This document shows positions 31,532-43,040 of a DNA stretch of 64,000 nt, in pieces. The notes beneath the pieces were generated by a model. That model was not told the DNA's origin, searched no databases, and was given only the letters and a program-made list of their open reading frames with translations. A program made the position numbers and the translations under genes. Source of the DNA: Liopterus haemorrhoidalis (lineage: Eukaryota > Arthropoda > Insecta > Coleoptera > Dytiscidae); the NCBI GenBank assembly GCA_963971575.1, contig OZ020611.1, forward strand, positions 61,971,381-62,035,380, read 5' to 3'. Within the stretch, counting starts at the first letter, position 1. Each line of letters begins with the position of its first letter.

Positions 31532-32595
31532 AATTTATGTGAAGTGTGAATTTTCACACATTTCAGGGTTTCGCAGGTATTTAGTAAGTGAATGATGATT
31601 ATTTGGGATGCCAAAACAAATTTTATGTTAAAATATTTTTTTTTGTTAATTTTAATGCGAATGCCTAATACCATTATTTAGGTTTCTAAATATGTGCAGT
31701 ATTTTTATTTTATATAGCAATTTTTATGTACATTTTTATTTTATTATTTTAAGTACATTAAGATTTTGAAAATTGCGCCTATGGCTTCCATTGGTTGTTT
31801 TAAATCATAACTACGCCCCTCCGATTTCGTGTATTCAATTTCAACAATTTTCACTGGTTATTAAATTTACGCTTTTAAAAATTAAATGCAACATTTGCCC
31901 AAATATAACTTGAATTTTGAAAAAATATTGTAAACAAAATAAAAATGCAAGAAAAAAAAATAGAAAAAATAAAATTGACTCAAAATCGAAACCTAGTTTG
32001 CAAATTAGAACACCAGAGTTCTACCCGTTACACCATCAAGGCATACTGAATGACTGACTTACATACGTTGTTAAATATTTTGCATGGTCAAGCAAAAAAC
32101 ACAAAAAAATGCGTTATTTTCCGAAAAAATAATCTGATCAAAAATTCCTGTTCTACTATTCCGGTTCACACCAATGTACATCACAATGTACTTAGAATTT
32201 TTTCAGATTTTTGATTTAAACCATCTGGGCTACAGGGTGTGGGACAAAATTTTTTTTGCACAATTTTGGCAAAAATAGCTTCAAAATAATTTATTTTGCA
32301 AAAATAAAATTTTGATCGTTAATCCACGTACTAAGGGCTTTCATTTGATACCTACACAGAATTAAAAAAATATATATTTTTTTTCCGATGAGCACATATT
32401 TGTTTATATTTTTAGGGGGATATGTTTTTTAGATGTTTTAGTATTTTTCCTATGTGCGGGTGAAAGAGTTGTATAAGCATGCCAAATTTCAACTCTCTAG
32501 GTTTAGATTTTTACCGAACAGACAGACAGACAGACAGACGACAAAATGACGGTATAAGGGTTGTTTGGTCATACCTACAAAACCCTAAAAAGGTT
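31532..32595. repeat. Dispersed 1.1-kb repeat, copy B
   Basis: Colinear with copy A (861-1965) from GTGTGAATTTTCACACATTT to ATACCTACAAAACCCTAAAAA, with a shorter CAGA run at ~32519-32540. A short inverted piece of the repeat's left end lies at 32725-32770. Its internal tRNA-like slot (31985-32045) differs from that of copy A. Confidence 0.75.
31985..32045 (-). repeat. tRNA-like segment inside repeat copy B
   Basis: On the minus strand GATGGTGTAACGGGTAGAAC resembles a tRNA D-arm/A-box region, and GGTTTCGATTTTG resembles a B box, with an anticodon-like stem between them. The arms are incomplete, so it is not called as a tRNA gene. Confidence 0.45.
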
Positions 32596-32770
32596 CTCAC
32601 GATCCTTGTTGCGCACCACATGTTTCTCCAAGAATTACTTGTCGCCGCCACTGGCTAAACTTAAATAAATAAATAAATAGACATCCAGCATTATGATTGC
32701 CTCTTTCAATAATTTAATACCTACAAAACGTTGATATGTGTGAAAATTCACACATCACATCAATTTTTAT

Positions 32771-33595
32771 TTTAATCTGTTATTGATTTCTTTATCATCA
32801 GTCTCGTTCAGTGTTACCAATTTTTTTTCATTATTAAATATTAAAACGCTCTTTATAAAATTAAATTCAAACAGTTTAACTAAAAATTGAGCAATTATAT
32901 GAAATATATAATTACTAACCCCTATATTCATGTAGTATTGATTGATGGCCATTACAAATAGTTTTATTTGAATTTAAATTGCATATTTATTGCAAAATAA
33001 TGTAAATACATTAAATGTTACTTGATCAATTACTCGTAAACCTTGTGAAGTATGTATACAGATAAATAAAACTAAAAAATTCTTAATTTACATATATTAT
33101 CAACTAGCATACATCGATGCCAAATATTCAACTGTTATCGTCTGTCAGTAAATTTATTTAATAAATCTGTGATATTTTTAGCAGCTTTTATCGTGTTTAT
33201 GTATCATAATTCAAATAAAGTATGTGTTTAATTCATGGTTGCACTTAGTCATAGATTTTACATACACCTGTGAAATATTTTTAATGATAATTAAGGATTG
33301 TTAATTTGCAATGACAAATGACTGTGTGGGTATTGCTATGTTTATTCTTGGCTACCTACTTTGTCTATTGATAAATACATTTTTAGATGTTGTGAATAAC
33401 CTCCAACTTATATTCAGTCATATGGTAGAACTATTGTTAAAATATTCGGAATAAGATTAATGGTAAATTATTTATATCGAAAGAGTGGAATTATCTAAGA
33501 AGTTTGCTCAAAAAATGTTCGGACTAACGTTATAGAACTTTATTAACTACTAAATATTTATATTACTTTTGTTGGAAAAGAAAAATATAAATAAT
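32771..33595. other. No recognisable feature
   Basis: Very AT-rich, no repeat partner in this window and no gene. Confidence 0.5.
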
Positions 33596-33610
33596 ATCTG
33601 TTATAATAGA

Positions 33611-35208
33611 TAGGGTTTATACAAAAACCGACTTTTGAAAAAACCTGTTTTCGAATTCCATTATTTTCAGAAAACCGGCGGAAACCGGTTTTGCGAAATT
33701 TTTCGGAAAAAATAATGATAACAGCAAAAAAAATTTTTTAACGTTTTTTAACATTTTTCGGTTTATTTAAGATTTATGGAACTATAAAAAATTAACAAAA
33801 TAAAGTATACTCCATTCAAAACTTAATAAAATAAAAACTAATATATCAATTAACAAATTTCGGTACAAAATATAAATTATATATTTATTTATTTAGTGTC
33901 CTTTTCAGAAAATATGATTTCATAAAACATAAAATGTCCACGGAACGATTATTTGAATCTTGTACTTAATTTAGTTACAATATTTCCTGAAATATAAAAT
34001 ATTCTCTCACTGGCTCTGAAATTGGTTTTATTGTTCTCAGAGCATCAAATAATAACTCCAAATTCTTTGTTCTTTTATTAATGGCCTCATGTACTGAAAA
34101 TTCGGCCTTCAATGTTTTTTGGTTTGATATTTTTTCTTCAGGTTCCTCAAGAAAGCTATGAATTGATTTTTTCATTGCTACTTTTAGAGCATTATCCTTG
34201 GCCTGGTTAATAATTTCTCCGTCTTCGATATATTCGTCGTCGGAAATTCCGATTTGGATATATTCTAGACCAGCGGACCAAAGTGGGGGGCGCGACCCCC
34301 TTGGGGTCGTAAAAGATTCACCAGGGGTCGCGGGTCACAGGATTTTCCACATTAGCCGTTATTAAAACAAAATATCGAGCACAGTTAATAGTGGAAGACG
34401 AAATAAGAGTGGCTCTTTCTTCATAATCCGCGATTTAACGAATTATGTGCGAAGAAACAAGCCCATACTTCACATTAAAATTGATCTTTATTACATTTTT
34501 AATTTGTATTACTTATTTAATATTAATATAATTTATTTTTATATGATTTTCGTGATTTATGTTGTGAAAATAAATATTTAGGAATTAGAGAAACTATTTA
34601 CATTACATATTTTTGTTACTTTTGTGATTATTATTTCAATAAAGAAATTATTTACAAATTGTTTATAAATTTCTTAAATTGGGGGGGGGGGCAGAGATGG
34701 AATTTTTTTCTAAGGGGATCGTTACTGAACAAAGTGTGGAAACCGCTGTTCTAGACAGTTGGATATTTCCAGCTAACTTAATAAGATCGAGTTTTGAAGC
34801 TAGTGAAAATATAATAGATTTCAATATAACAGATTTCTTTGTTGAAATATTTTGTGGATTTTGTAAATATAGTAAAAGAATTGTCTGTTCAACTTGTCTT
34901 CTTTCTTGAATTCGTACTTCTAAAGCATTTAATAATTTGACACTAATTTCAGTCTTTAATTTTTTTTATCTATCGTAACTAGCGCATAGCATTTATCGAT
35001 TTGCATGTTACATAAATAACTATTCGCCTGAAGATTTTGTTTTACTACATTATGTTTAGAGGTTATTGTCAAAATATTGGAATTTATATTTAATTTAGAC
35101 ATATTAATTCGAGTATCGAAAAACCGGTTTTTTAGAATTTAAAATACCGGTTTTCGATTTTCTCAAGTTCTTTCGAAAAAACCTGTTTTTGAAAACTAAC
35201 AATCCATA
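33611..35208 (-). pseudogene. hAT transposon relic with a nested MITE
   Basis: The exact duplication ATAATAGA is at 33603-33610 and 35209-35216. The ends begin TAGGGTTTA and, read inward, TATGGATTG. AAAACCGG-type motifs recur near both ends. On the minus strand, a region at ~35100-34757 contains EVRIQERRQVEQTILLLYLQ with a frameshift. A second region at ~34260-33965 contains KRTKNLELLFDALRTIKPIS, which resembles the stretch leading into the hAT C-terminal dimerisation domain. The catalytic core is missing. A MITE (34271-34748) sits between the two pieces. Confidence 0.85.
34271..34748. mobile_element. hAT-type MITE nested in a hAT relic
   Basis: The ends are CAGCGGACCAAAGTGGGG and, read inward, CAGCGGTTTCCACACTTTG. 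The exact 8-bp duplication TTCTAGAC is at 34263-34270 and 34749-34756. The 478-bp body is non-coding, with GGGGTCGCGACCCC-like text near the left and a G-run near the right. Confidence 0.9.
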
Positions 35209-35216
35209 ATAATAGA

Positions 35217-36265
35217 ACTTCTTCCTCAAATTTCCCCCGTATTTAGGGGTCGCTATTCTTAATTCTTCTCTTCCATTCTGTCCTGTTCTGTGTATCTCCC
35301 TTGTTCAGTCCCTTCTCACTCAAGTCCTGATATAGTCCTTCCATCTTCTCTTAGGTTTTTCTCTATCTCTTCTCCCTTCCACCTGCATGCTGTTCATTCT
35401 CTTTCCTACATAATCTTCACGTCTCCTCATAATACGTGCATACCAGTGAAGTCTTTTTTCTTGCACCTTCTTGAAACCTCTACTACTTTAGCCATTTCTC
35501 TTATCCTTTCGTTCCGTATCCTTTCTCTTCTTGTCTCAACATTATCATCTCCGTCACGGCCAGCTTCTTTTGCTGGGCTTTCTTTCACACCATTTTCCAG
35601 TTCATCCATCCTGCCTATACCCTGTGAGCGATTTCTCTGTCCAGTTCCTCATTTTCAGATAGGTAGGAACCGAGATATTTATACTCTCTTACTCTGCCTA
35701 TTCTGTCATGTATAAACTCATTTATTCCGTGTTCGTCCTGCTAATCTTAAGCCCTCTACTTTCAATGGCCTCTCTCCACTTTTCTAGATTTTCTTGTGCT
35801 GCTTCTATGCTCTCCTCTACTAATACAATGTCTCTCTCACCTTCTCCGTCAGCACATCCATGACGATATTAAACAGGTAAGGGCTGAGAACTAAACTTTG
35901 ATGTAAACTTACTGTGACAGGGAACCTATTCGTCATTCCAACACTAGATCATACTTGTACGTGTGCTTCAACATATGTACATGTATGTAGTCGCACATAC
36001 TTTTCTGGCACCCCTTTTTCTATCATACACCTCCATATTTCCTCTCTAGGCACGGTGTCATAGGCTTTTTTCAGATCTATAAAGATCAGGTGTAAATGAT
36101 CAGGTGTAAATTTTTGTTTCTCTCCATGTTTTTCAGACGCTGCCTCAAGGCAAACATCGCGTCCGTTGTTCCCCTTCCCGGCATGAAGCCAAACTGTTCC
36201 TTCCCTACCTTCCCTACTGAAGTTCTTCCCTCAATCTCTGCTCCACAATTCTCTCCCAGATTTTC
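35217..36265 (-). pseudogene. 5'-truncated LINE reverse transcriptase relic
   Basis: On the minus strand, EQFGFMPGRGTTDAMFALRQ (36194-36135) begins the fingers/palm. It is followed in broken frames by VSLHQSLVLSPYLF-like motif-B text, LVEESIEAAQENLEKWREAI, SRGLKISRTNTE, and a C-terminal RRREDYVGKRMNSMQVEGRR and RWKDYIRT. Stops and frameshifts are frequent. The flanking 15-bp duplication ATCTGTTATAATAGA (33596-33610 and 36266-36280) brackets this relic plus the hAT element that later inserted at its edge. The style is that of RTE/CR1-like LINEs; the clade is uncertain. Confidence 0.85.
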
Positions 36266-36280
36266 ATCTGTTATAATAGA

Positions 36281-36560
36281 ACCTAATATACATATATAAT
36301 TCTGGATTGACCGAAATAGCGCCGAACCGAAGATTGGTTGTTGTTCCAATGTAAAATGAGGAGTACAGGCAAATCAGAATACAGAATACATACAGGTGAA
36401 TCTATTAAGAAGGCAGAACAACACATGCTTCTGGAAGAACATATGCCTAATCATCTACACTTGACATTCAACAAGTCATCCGGAACCGGTCTTTGTCCCG
36501 GAAATTGACTTTTGTCTTCCTGAGTTCGGCAGGCCTAAGATCCGAGGTAGATGAGTTTGT
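36281..36560. other. Unassigned, possible LINE relic
   Basis: Broken frames precede the LINE C-terminal fragment that follows. No motif is clear enough to assign. Confidence 0.4.
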
Positions 36561-36787
36561 TTGCATGTCAGGATGGGAAGCACACTTGCATATCGCAAAA
36601 ACATCCAGCAGGAAGATATTTCACTTTCAACTTGCATAGCGTGCAAAATAGAGGCTGAAAACCTAACGCATTTATTATCGGCATGCCCTTTTTACGCCGT
36701 CACACATGACAAGAAAAGACAAAAGCAGAAGAACAATAATAAGACGAAAAACAGGGGCCATGGACGCAATGATGAAAACAAAGTTCA
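36561..36787 (+). pseudogene. LINE ORF2 C-terminal zinc-motif relic
   Basis: The frame reads GSTLAYRKNIQQEDISLSTC, then CKIEAENLTHLLSACPFY: a C-x2-C...H-x5-C zinc motif typical of the end of ORF2 in RNase H-bearing LINEs. The rest of the element is absent upstream, apart from broken frames from ~36380. It merges directly into a SINE tail at 36788. Confidence 0.6.
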
Positions 36788-36856
36788 GGCATGGAATTTT
36801 CAAAAATAATAATTGTTCTGCCTAATTGCCAAAGCAGCAAACGCCATTAAAAAAAA
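36788..36856 (+). mobile_element. 5'-truncated SINE copy
   Basis: GGCATGGAATTTTCAAAAAT, then TCTGCCTAATTGCC, AAAGCAGCAAACGCCATT and an A-run follow the body and tail of the SINE at 26650-26806 base for base, with few changes. The tRNA-like head is missing. Confidence 0.75.
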
Positions 36857-38239
36857 GAAGGATATCAGTTAGGAAATAAGTAGGCCACGTAATTCACCAA
36901 CTAGGTAAAAATAGGCACAAATAGTAAAACATTGGATACCTATAAATAAGAAACGAAGACAATGTAGACAAAAAAGAGAGAGAGAAGAAATTATAAATAG
37001 AACAAGGACAAGAAAATAATGGAAACAACTGGGAGATTCCACTTTCCAAAGCAGAAAGATCAAAGAAGGAGAAGCAAAGAGAAGGAGTGTGACATGTAAG
37101 GCTAAAATTTATCTTTTTTGATTTCTTTAAATACACTCACTTTAGGAAACAAAAAAAGTCACACAATGCCAAGTCAGATGAGATAATAACTAGGAAAAGA
37201 AAGAAATGTTGTTCTTTGCCAAAACTACAAAGCCAAAATGAGAAAGGAGCAGGTGAGTTGTTGTGATACAGTTCGCCTGTATTGACCCTGTGTAAAATCG
37301 CCCTCTTTTTCCAAAATTGAAAACCTTGCTAAAAGAAACTTTGAAAATGTGTCTAAAAAAAATGCTTCCAGAAGTGGAAATACCTTGGAAGTGTTGTGTA
37401 CTTTTTTTGGACTATTCTTTTATTAATATATTTTATTCCGCTAGACTGGGTTCTTTTTTACGAAACCTGGTATGACCTACCTTAACTCTAACATAACTAA
37501 CCTATCCGATTTTAGTTGAATATAATAATGCAATACTGTAATTAATCTAAAAAACTATTTTATGCGGTTGATTTCTGAAGTACAATGAAATTTATTCCAG
37601 TATAAAATTATGATTTATAGTATATGGAATTATTCATAAACAGCTTTAACAATTCAAATTTTTTTGGTAAACATCAGTTGGTTTGCCACTTTCAGCCATT
37701 TGATTAATGTGTATACCTATTACATATGCAGTTTGCCTAAAGTCAAATAACTTTTACAGTAATATCATAAACATACACCTCAACAAGTAAATAATAGAAA
37801 GCCATTATACTTATAAATAACTAGATAATAATGATGGAGTTGAGAAAAACTTCTTTCTTTACCACAGGTTAATAGTTTGCCAGTTAACGACAAAATACAT
37901 GCTATCATGCATCATGCAAAATATACTAAAATTTATGTAAAAGTGTTGTGTTATAAGTAACTTCCGCTCTCGGGAAGAAATAGTAATGTATCATTAGTAG
38001 GTAATTAAAATAGCTCACCATATTTAACAAGTTTTTACCTAGTATTTGGAGTAAATCAATGTCCCTCAGTTGTATCACAATAATGATATGGTTTAGTGAA
38101 ATGGAGTGATTAAAATTGTACATTCGTCACAAAATATTTTGGGAATTTAAGCAAATTAAAATGTGCACTATGACTAGCCCGGTAGTTCGACATAGTTTTG
38201 TGCAATTTCGTTCTAATGCCTGTAGTGGCTGATGTAAAA
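36857..38239. other. No recognisable feature
   Basis: AT-rich. A purine-rich segment (GAAGACAATG...AAAGAGAGAGAG) is at about 36950-37090. No gene, RNA or element with defined ends was found. Confidence 0.5.
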
Positions 38240-38241
38240 TA

Positions 38242-38827
38242 CAGTCGATTCCGCTTAATTGGGACACATCGGGACTTAGGCATTTTGGCCCAATTAAGCG
38301 GCTGCCCCAATTAAGCGAATTTCACATAAAATTAAACAATGCATATTTTTCTTTCAATAATTTTATTTTATAAACTCTTGGACAAAACTATACATTACAT
38401 ATAACCAAAAAATATAAACTTTTAAGAAAAAATAATAATAAATTCGAAAAAAAAAATAATAAATAGGTACATTCAATTTAATTCAATGCAAAAATGCGTC
38501 AAGTGTAGTCTGTCTTTTGATTTGTAACATTTCACTTCTACAAAATAGCGCAGGTATTCAGTGCGGATGTAGGGCTCCCTTCATTTCCTTCCTGCATAAA
38601 ATAACGCTGTAACACGGCCATACATTTATTTGCCTCTTGTTTGAGAATATGTGTAGCATAATATGTACTGTGATCTTAAATTTACTGTCCCAATTAAGCG
38701 GATTGTTGTCCCAATTAAACATGTAAATTTACTGTTGGTTCCTTGGTTTGGTTTCTGTTCTTTGAGATTTGGCCCAAATAAGCGGCTGCCTCAATTAAGC
38801 GGTGGCCCAATTAAGCGGAATCGTCTG
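38242..38827. mobile_element. pogo/Tigger-like MITE with subterminal repeats
   Basis: The ends CAGTCGATTCCGCTTAATTG and, read inward, CAGACGATTCCGCTTAATTG are flanked by TA (38240-38241 and 38828-38829), as expected for the pogo group. The motif CCCAATTAAGCGG or a one-base variant occurs about eight times, clustered within ~70 bp of the left end and ~140 bp of the right end, in both orientations. No transposase frame. Confidence 0.82.
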
Positions 38828-39025
38828 TATATGCAACAGAAGAAGCAATTTAATCAAAAAATAAATCCTTCAAGCCTATTCAACAGCTTCAATATTGATA
38901 TCAATTACAGAGAATCAATTACATAAATAACAATAATTTTAAAATTGCCAATATTTTAAAACAAAATAATATTCAGGCAGGTTTTTATAATAAAAATACC
39001 ATGAGAAGAAAATACTTCCTATTCC

Positions 39026-39365
39026 GGTATCTACAAAATCAAATGTAATGATTGTAACGCGTATTACATAGGGCAAACTAAACGTAATTTTAAAGTCAGA
39101 TTTCAAGAACACTTGAAGGAATGGAAATATAATAAATCCGAATCATCTAATTTAGCCAAACATCTTATAGAAAACGGTCAGCATTGCAATGAAAAAAAAA
39201 AAAAAAAGAAATTTTACTTTTAGAAAATAAAAGTGGAAAACCCATGTACTTCTAGAGGCATTTCAGATTAAATATGCACAGCGAGAAGGGCATAATCTCA
39301 TTAATGAACAAATGGATCTGTTAGAATCTCCCATTCTCAAGACTATGGTTAATGGTATTTCCTAA
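39026..39365 (+). pseudogene. Penelope-like element GIY-YIG endonuclease relic
   Basis: The frame from 39026 reads GIYKIKCNDCNAYYIGQTKR, then NFKVRFQEHL and NLAKHLIENGQH. This is the GIY-YIG nuclease with the CNDC cysteine pair between GIY and YIG that marks Penelope-like retroelements (family knowledge). A frameshift in an A-run (39200-39216) and a second near 39255 break the frame. The C-terminus then continues as LEAFQIKYAQREGHNLINEQ and stops at 39365. The reverse transcriptase part is not visible upstream. Confidence 0.88.
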
Positions 39366-39424
39366 TCCCTTCCCACACCTTTTTGTTCGGAATAGTTAAT
39401 CTGTATATTAGGTAATATTGTCAG

Positions 39425-39540
39425 CATTTCTTGTACATTCATTCTTCTGAAGATGGCCTAACAAGCTGAAATATATTAAGTTTTAATAAAATATTTTGTG
39501 GAATATAAACAAGTGTATTAATTACTATAAAAAAAAAAAA
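39425..39540 (+). repeat. 3' end of the Penelope-like relic
   Basis: CTGAAGATGGCC...AACAAGCTGAAATATATT follows the endonuclease at the usual distance and ends in an A-run at 39528-39541. CTGAAGA and GAAA have the spacing of a hammerhead ribozyme core, as known in Penelope-like terminal regions, but the stems are short here. Confidence 0.5.
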
Positions 39541-39541
39541 A

Positions 39542-40764
39542 ATTGGAGGCCACAATTTCTTTTCGCGAGAGCTTCAACCATTGTTGTTACGCCTTTGATT
39601 TTTATGATGGTGCTTTAATCATTGCTGGAATACAATACATGCCAAAGTTCGCAAATTAGCAGGCAAAGAAAATAATTTGCTTACATTCTCTGTCAAAGTT
39701 TGCTCGAAAAGCGCCCAGCACTCATAGATTGGAAAAAAGTTGGCCAACCCAATTTAAAGTTAGTCAAGGAAATCACCAGACCGGTGCAACATCGCAGCTG
39801 ATTGAAAAATCTTATATATTCCTACTAAGTATAATAATAAATGAAAAAACAAAATTTCTTAAACAACATTGATCACGAATTGTTTGCAATGAAAATACGC
39901 AATGAGACAGGGTGATGCTGGGACAGTAACCTCCTAAAAATTTCTAATAAAAAAAATTTTAATTCTCATTTATTCTCACCTTGTACATTGGATTCCATGG
40001 TACAAGGTGAAAGGAACCACACGTGCTATTGATTTATCATATTGCATCGTGATATTTTTCGAGTTTTGTTCCACAATTCTTTGATATTATCGGTTCTATG
40101 CTTGTTTTATAGTTGACTTTTCTTAATTGATATCCTGTTTCCATCGGTTCCTTTCCCCTTGTCCTATGGAATCATTATTAAAATTTTAAATTTTTAGTAT
40201 GTGTTAGTAGACAGGTTGGAGAGTTCACCAGTGGAGTTGTTTGTTGATCTTGATATACAATTTAGTGTACTGTTCTCGCATTATCCTTGTGCGTACCATT
40301 GATTTTGGGGGACTAGTACGCTGGTTTGTATGATGGTCCAGCATTCAATGTCTTTTTGGGTATTCTCACTGTGTTTTTGAATTCTATCTTTTTCGGTGTA
40401 TTTATGGTTTTCAATTAAATTGTTACATTATGTTGTACAGTGGGTAGCGCTGCAATCTTTATGGTTTGTGCGTACCAGATTTTAGGGAGTGTAGAGCTAC
40501 TGACTGTCATATTAATGTAATGATTTATGCGAATTTTCATATATGTTTTGGATTTTTTAATCCTCATTAATGGGACTTGGATCAATAAGGAGGTTTTGCT
40601 AAATTTAAATTCATAGTTATTTACATCCATTATTATTAATATTTTTTTTTTCTGTTTTCCTATCCTTTTCGTATTTTCAATTCAAATTTGAATGTCAGTT
40701 CTACAACTACACGATTCTCTGTGATGGATGATGTTTATGATGTTAGAATAACGTAACATTAGTA
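39542..40764. other. No recognisable feature
   Basis: No gene. The sequence may be Penelope-related, since a similar end follows at 40765, but no coding motif supports this. Confidence 0.4.
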
Positions 40765-40830
40765 TAGCACCTGAGGAAGCTAACAATTGGTTTTGCGAAA
40801 CGTTGTGTTACTGAAATATACGTTTGTCCA
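40765..40830 (+). repeat. Penelope-type terminal segment with hammerhead-like core
   Basis: CCTGAGGAAGCTAACAATTG, then TTTTGCGAAACGTTGTG. CTGAGGA and CGAAAC match the conserved hammerhead core CUGANGA...GAAA, and the text resembles terminal repeats of Penelope-like elements. Stem II is only two or three pairs as read, so activity is doubtful. Confidence 0.4.
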
Positions 40831-41900
40831 AAAAAGCTGAGTGAATATATTTTTTCCTGTTTCTACTATTATATCAATTGGACGTTAAACTTTTTCTACT
40901 CATTTATTCTTTAAAATTGCATTAAATTAGCTAAATATATCTGCATATATTTATTTTTATTATTTATAATTGAAAGATTTTTCATATAAGGGTTAGATTT
41001 TTAAAATTTAGATCTATAAAACAAGGCTCAGGTGGACACTACCCGTAGTGTTTCTAATGTATTTATCTACGCAAGTGCTAAAAATGAACTGGAAAGGGCA
41101 ACAGCGGTGAGGTTTAGTGTGTATATATTAGTTAATTTCGACCTGTGTCCTTAACTTAGTTCGTTTGTTTTGATTTGTGGTAAATACTCAGACGTAAAAC
41201 TGAATTATATTAAAACTTAACGAAAAACGTGCTTAACTATGAAAATATATTATTAATAAAAACTATTGGTCCTCATTGGCCAAAATATTTCACAATCGAA
41301 CAAAAATGTAAATAGAACATTAATAGAAAGTTCAATAAAAAACAATGGTAATAATTTAGAATGGGGAACCCATAGCTACATTTTTTTTTAACGACCGATG
41401 ATTGGTTTATCTGTCTAAAAAGCTTGTATATGTAATAAAAAATATTTCACTTTCAAGCCGTACTTGAATGTATGATTTGGAAGCGAAATATTTGTAAATA
41501 TTTTTATTTTTATTATGGTCAACTTTGGTCATCATTTTTTTTTACCAACTTACACATTGCGTTTTTAAGAAAAAATGCGTTCCCTCTACCTTGATATATT
41601 ATGTATATCAGTTCTAAATTTGTTTCACAGGCCAGATTGAGTTGGATTGGAGGCCAGATATTTAAAAATCACAGAGGACGGGTGGAAGAAATTTTGAAAA
41701 TCATTTGAGAACGTGGGGAAGAAATTCTGAAATTCAATACGGGGGATTGGGGGGGGACTTTTTTGGGGTGATTCCAAAAAAGTGTCCCACCAAATATTTT
41801 ACCCACCAGCCGCTACTAAAAATACGTATAAAAATATCAGAAAAAACAAATTTAAGTCCAGTACATTTTAGATTGAATTTAGACAAATTGCCAATGTAAA
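40831..41900. other. No recognisable feature
   Basis: AT-rich. A G-run (41743-41756) lies shortly before the tandem repeats. No gene found. Confidence 0.5.
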
Positions 41901-42365
41901 AATCAGCTGTGCCCACCACAGGACCGACCGCCATCACAAAGTACTTGCATAAAATACATTCTAGCAGCACAGTAGAAATAACTTGGCCTAATATTTTCTA
42001 ACAGAGATATTATTTATCATGACCATGGAAACGTTACATATAGGTATGAAAAAAAAAATCAGCTGTGGCCACCACAGGACCGACCGCCATCATAAAGTAC
42101 TTGTATAAAATACATTCTAGCAGCAGAGTAGAAATAACTTGGCCTAATATTTTCTAACAGAGATATTATTTACATGACCATGGAAACGTTACATATAAGT
42201 ATGAAAAAAAAAATCAGCTGTGGCCACTACAGGACCGACCACCATCATAAAGTACTTGTATAAAATACATTCTAGCAGCAGAGTAGAAATAACTTGGCCT
42301 AATATGTTCTAACAGAGATATTATTTATCATGGCCATGGAAACGTTACATATAAGTACAAAAAGA
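41901..42365. repeat. Three tandem ~155-bp repeats
   Basis: Units start at 41901, 42057 and 42212 with AATCAGCTGTGSCCACYACA and run through AGGACCGACC, ATACATTCTAGCAGCA, CTTGGCCTAATATKTTCTAA and CATGGAAACGTTACATATA. Units differ at only a few positions, so the expansion is recent relative to its surroundings. They are non-coding. Confidence 0.92.
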
Positions 42366-42639
42366 TTGAAAAATATTAAAAGAATTTACAAACATTTTTC
42401 GAAATTTTTCGATTTATCAAAAAACGTCTCAAATAAAAGTTATTAGTTATAGCATTTATAGCAACTTTTGTTCAATAAATTTTTTCGAAATATTTTTCTG
42501 TTGCTAAATCTTCGCAAAAATCTTAAAATCGACAGAGTAAACTCCCATTTCTAGTCAACCGATTTTTACCATCAACTCGTGTCAAAAGCTTAAATATGCA
42601 GTTTCATAAAAATCCTTTTGCCGAATTTGCTCTGCACGT

Positions 42640-43040
42640 GTACACAGACAGACGGACGGACAAACGGACAGACGGACGGATGGACAGACAGACCGACAGA
42701 CATCATGCTAAAAATAGTCAAAACGTTATGTAGGGACCTCATTTCGTGGAGATCCATCGAAATCTCGAAATGTCAAAATCGGTATGATCACAATACCTCC
42801 CTTATATACATATGTTGACGGTAGGTAATAGATAATCAGTTTGATCAAAAAATGTCTCATATAAAAGTTGTTAGTTTTTGCTTTTATAGCAACTTTTGTT
42901 AAATAATTTTTAAAAGAAGGACATCATTCTAAAATTGGTCAAAACGTTATGTAGGGACCTCAATTCGTGGAGATCGAAATCACGAAATGTCAAAATCGGT
43001 ATGATCACAATACCTCCCTTATATATGTTGGCGGTCGGTA
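42640..43040. repeat. GACA/GGAC microsatellite and duplicated tail
   Basis: A mixed CAGA/CGGA microsatellite is at ~42647-42703. It is followed by GTCAAAACGTTATGTAGGGA and AATGTCAAAATCGGTATGAT...CCTCCCTTATATA. The segment after the microsatellite is duplicated at ~42935-43030. A related tail occurs after the CA-rich microsatellite at 52367-52510, so this is the right end of another dispersed repeat. Confidence 0.7.

Noticed and set aside
40415..40630. 71-codon minus-strand frame between the two Penelope-like ends
   Set aside because: No Penelope or other motif is visible; kept as unassigned.
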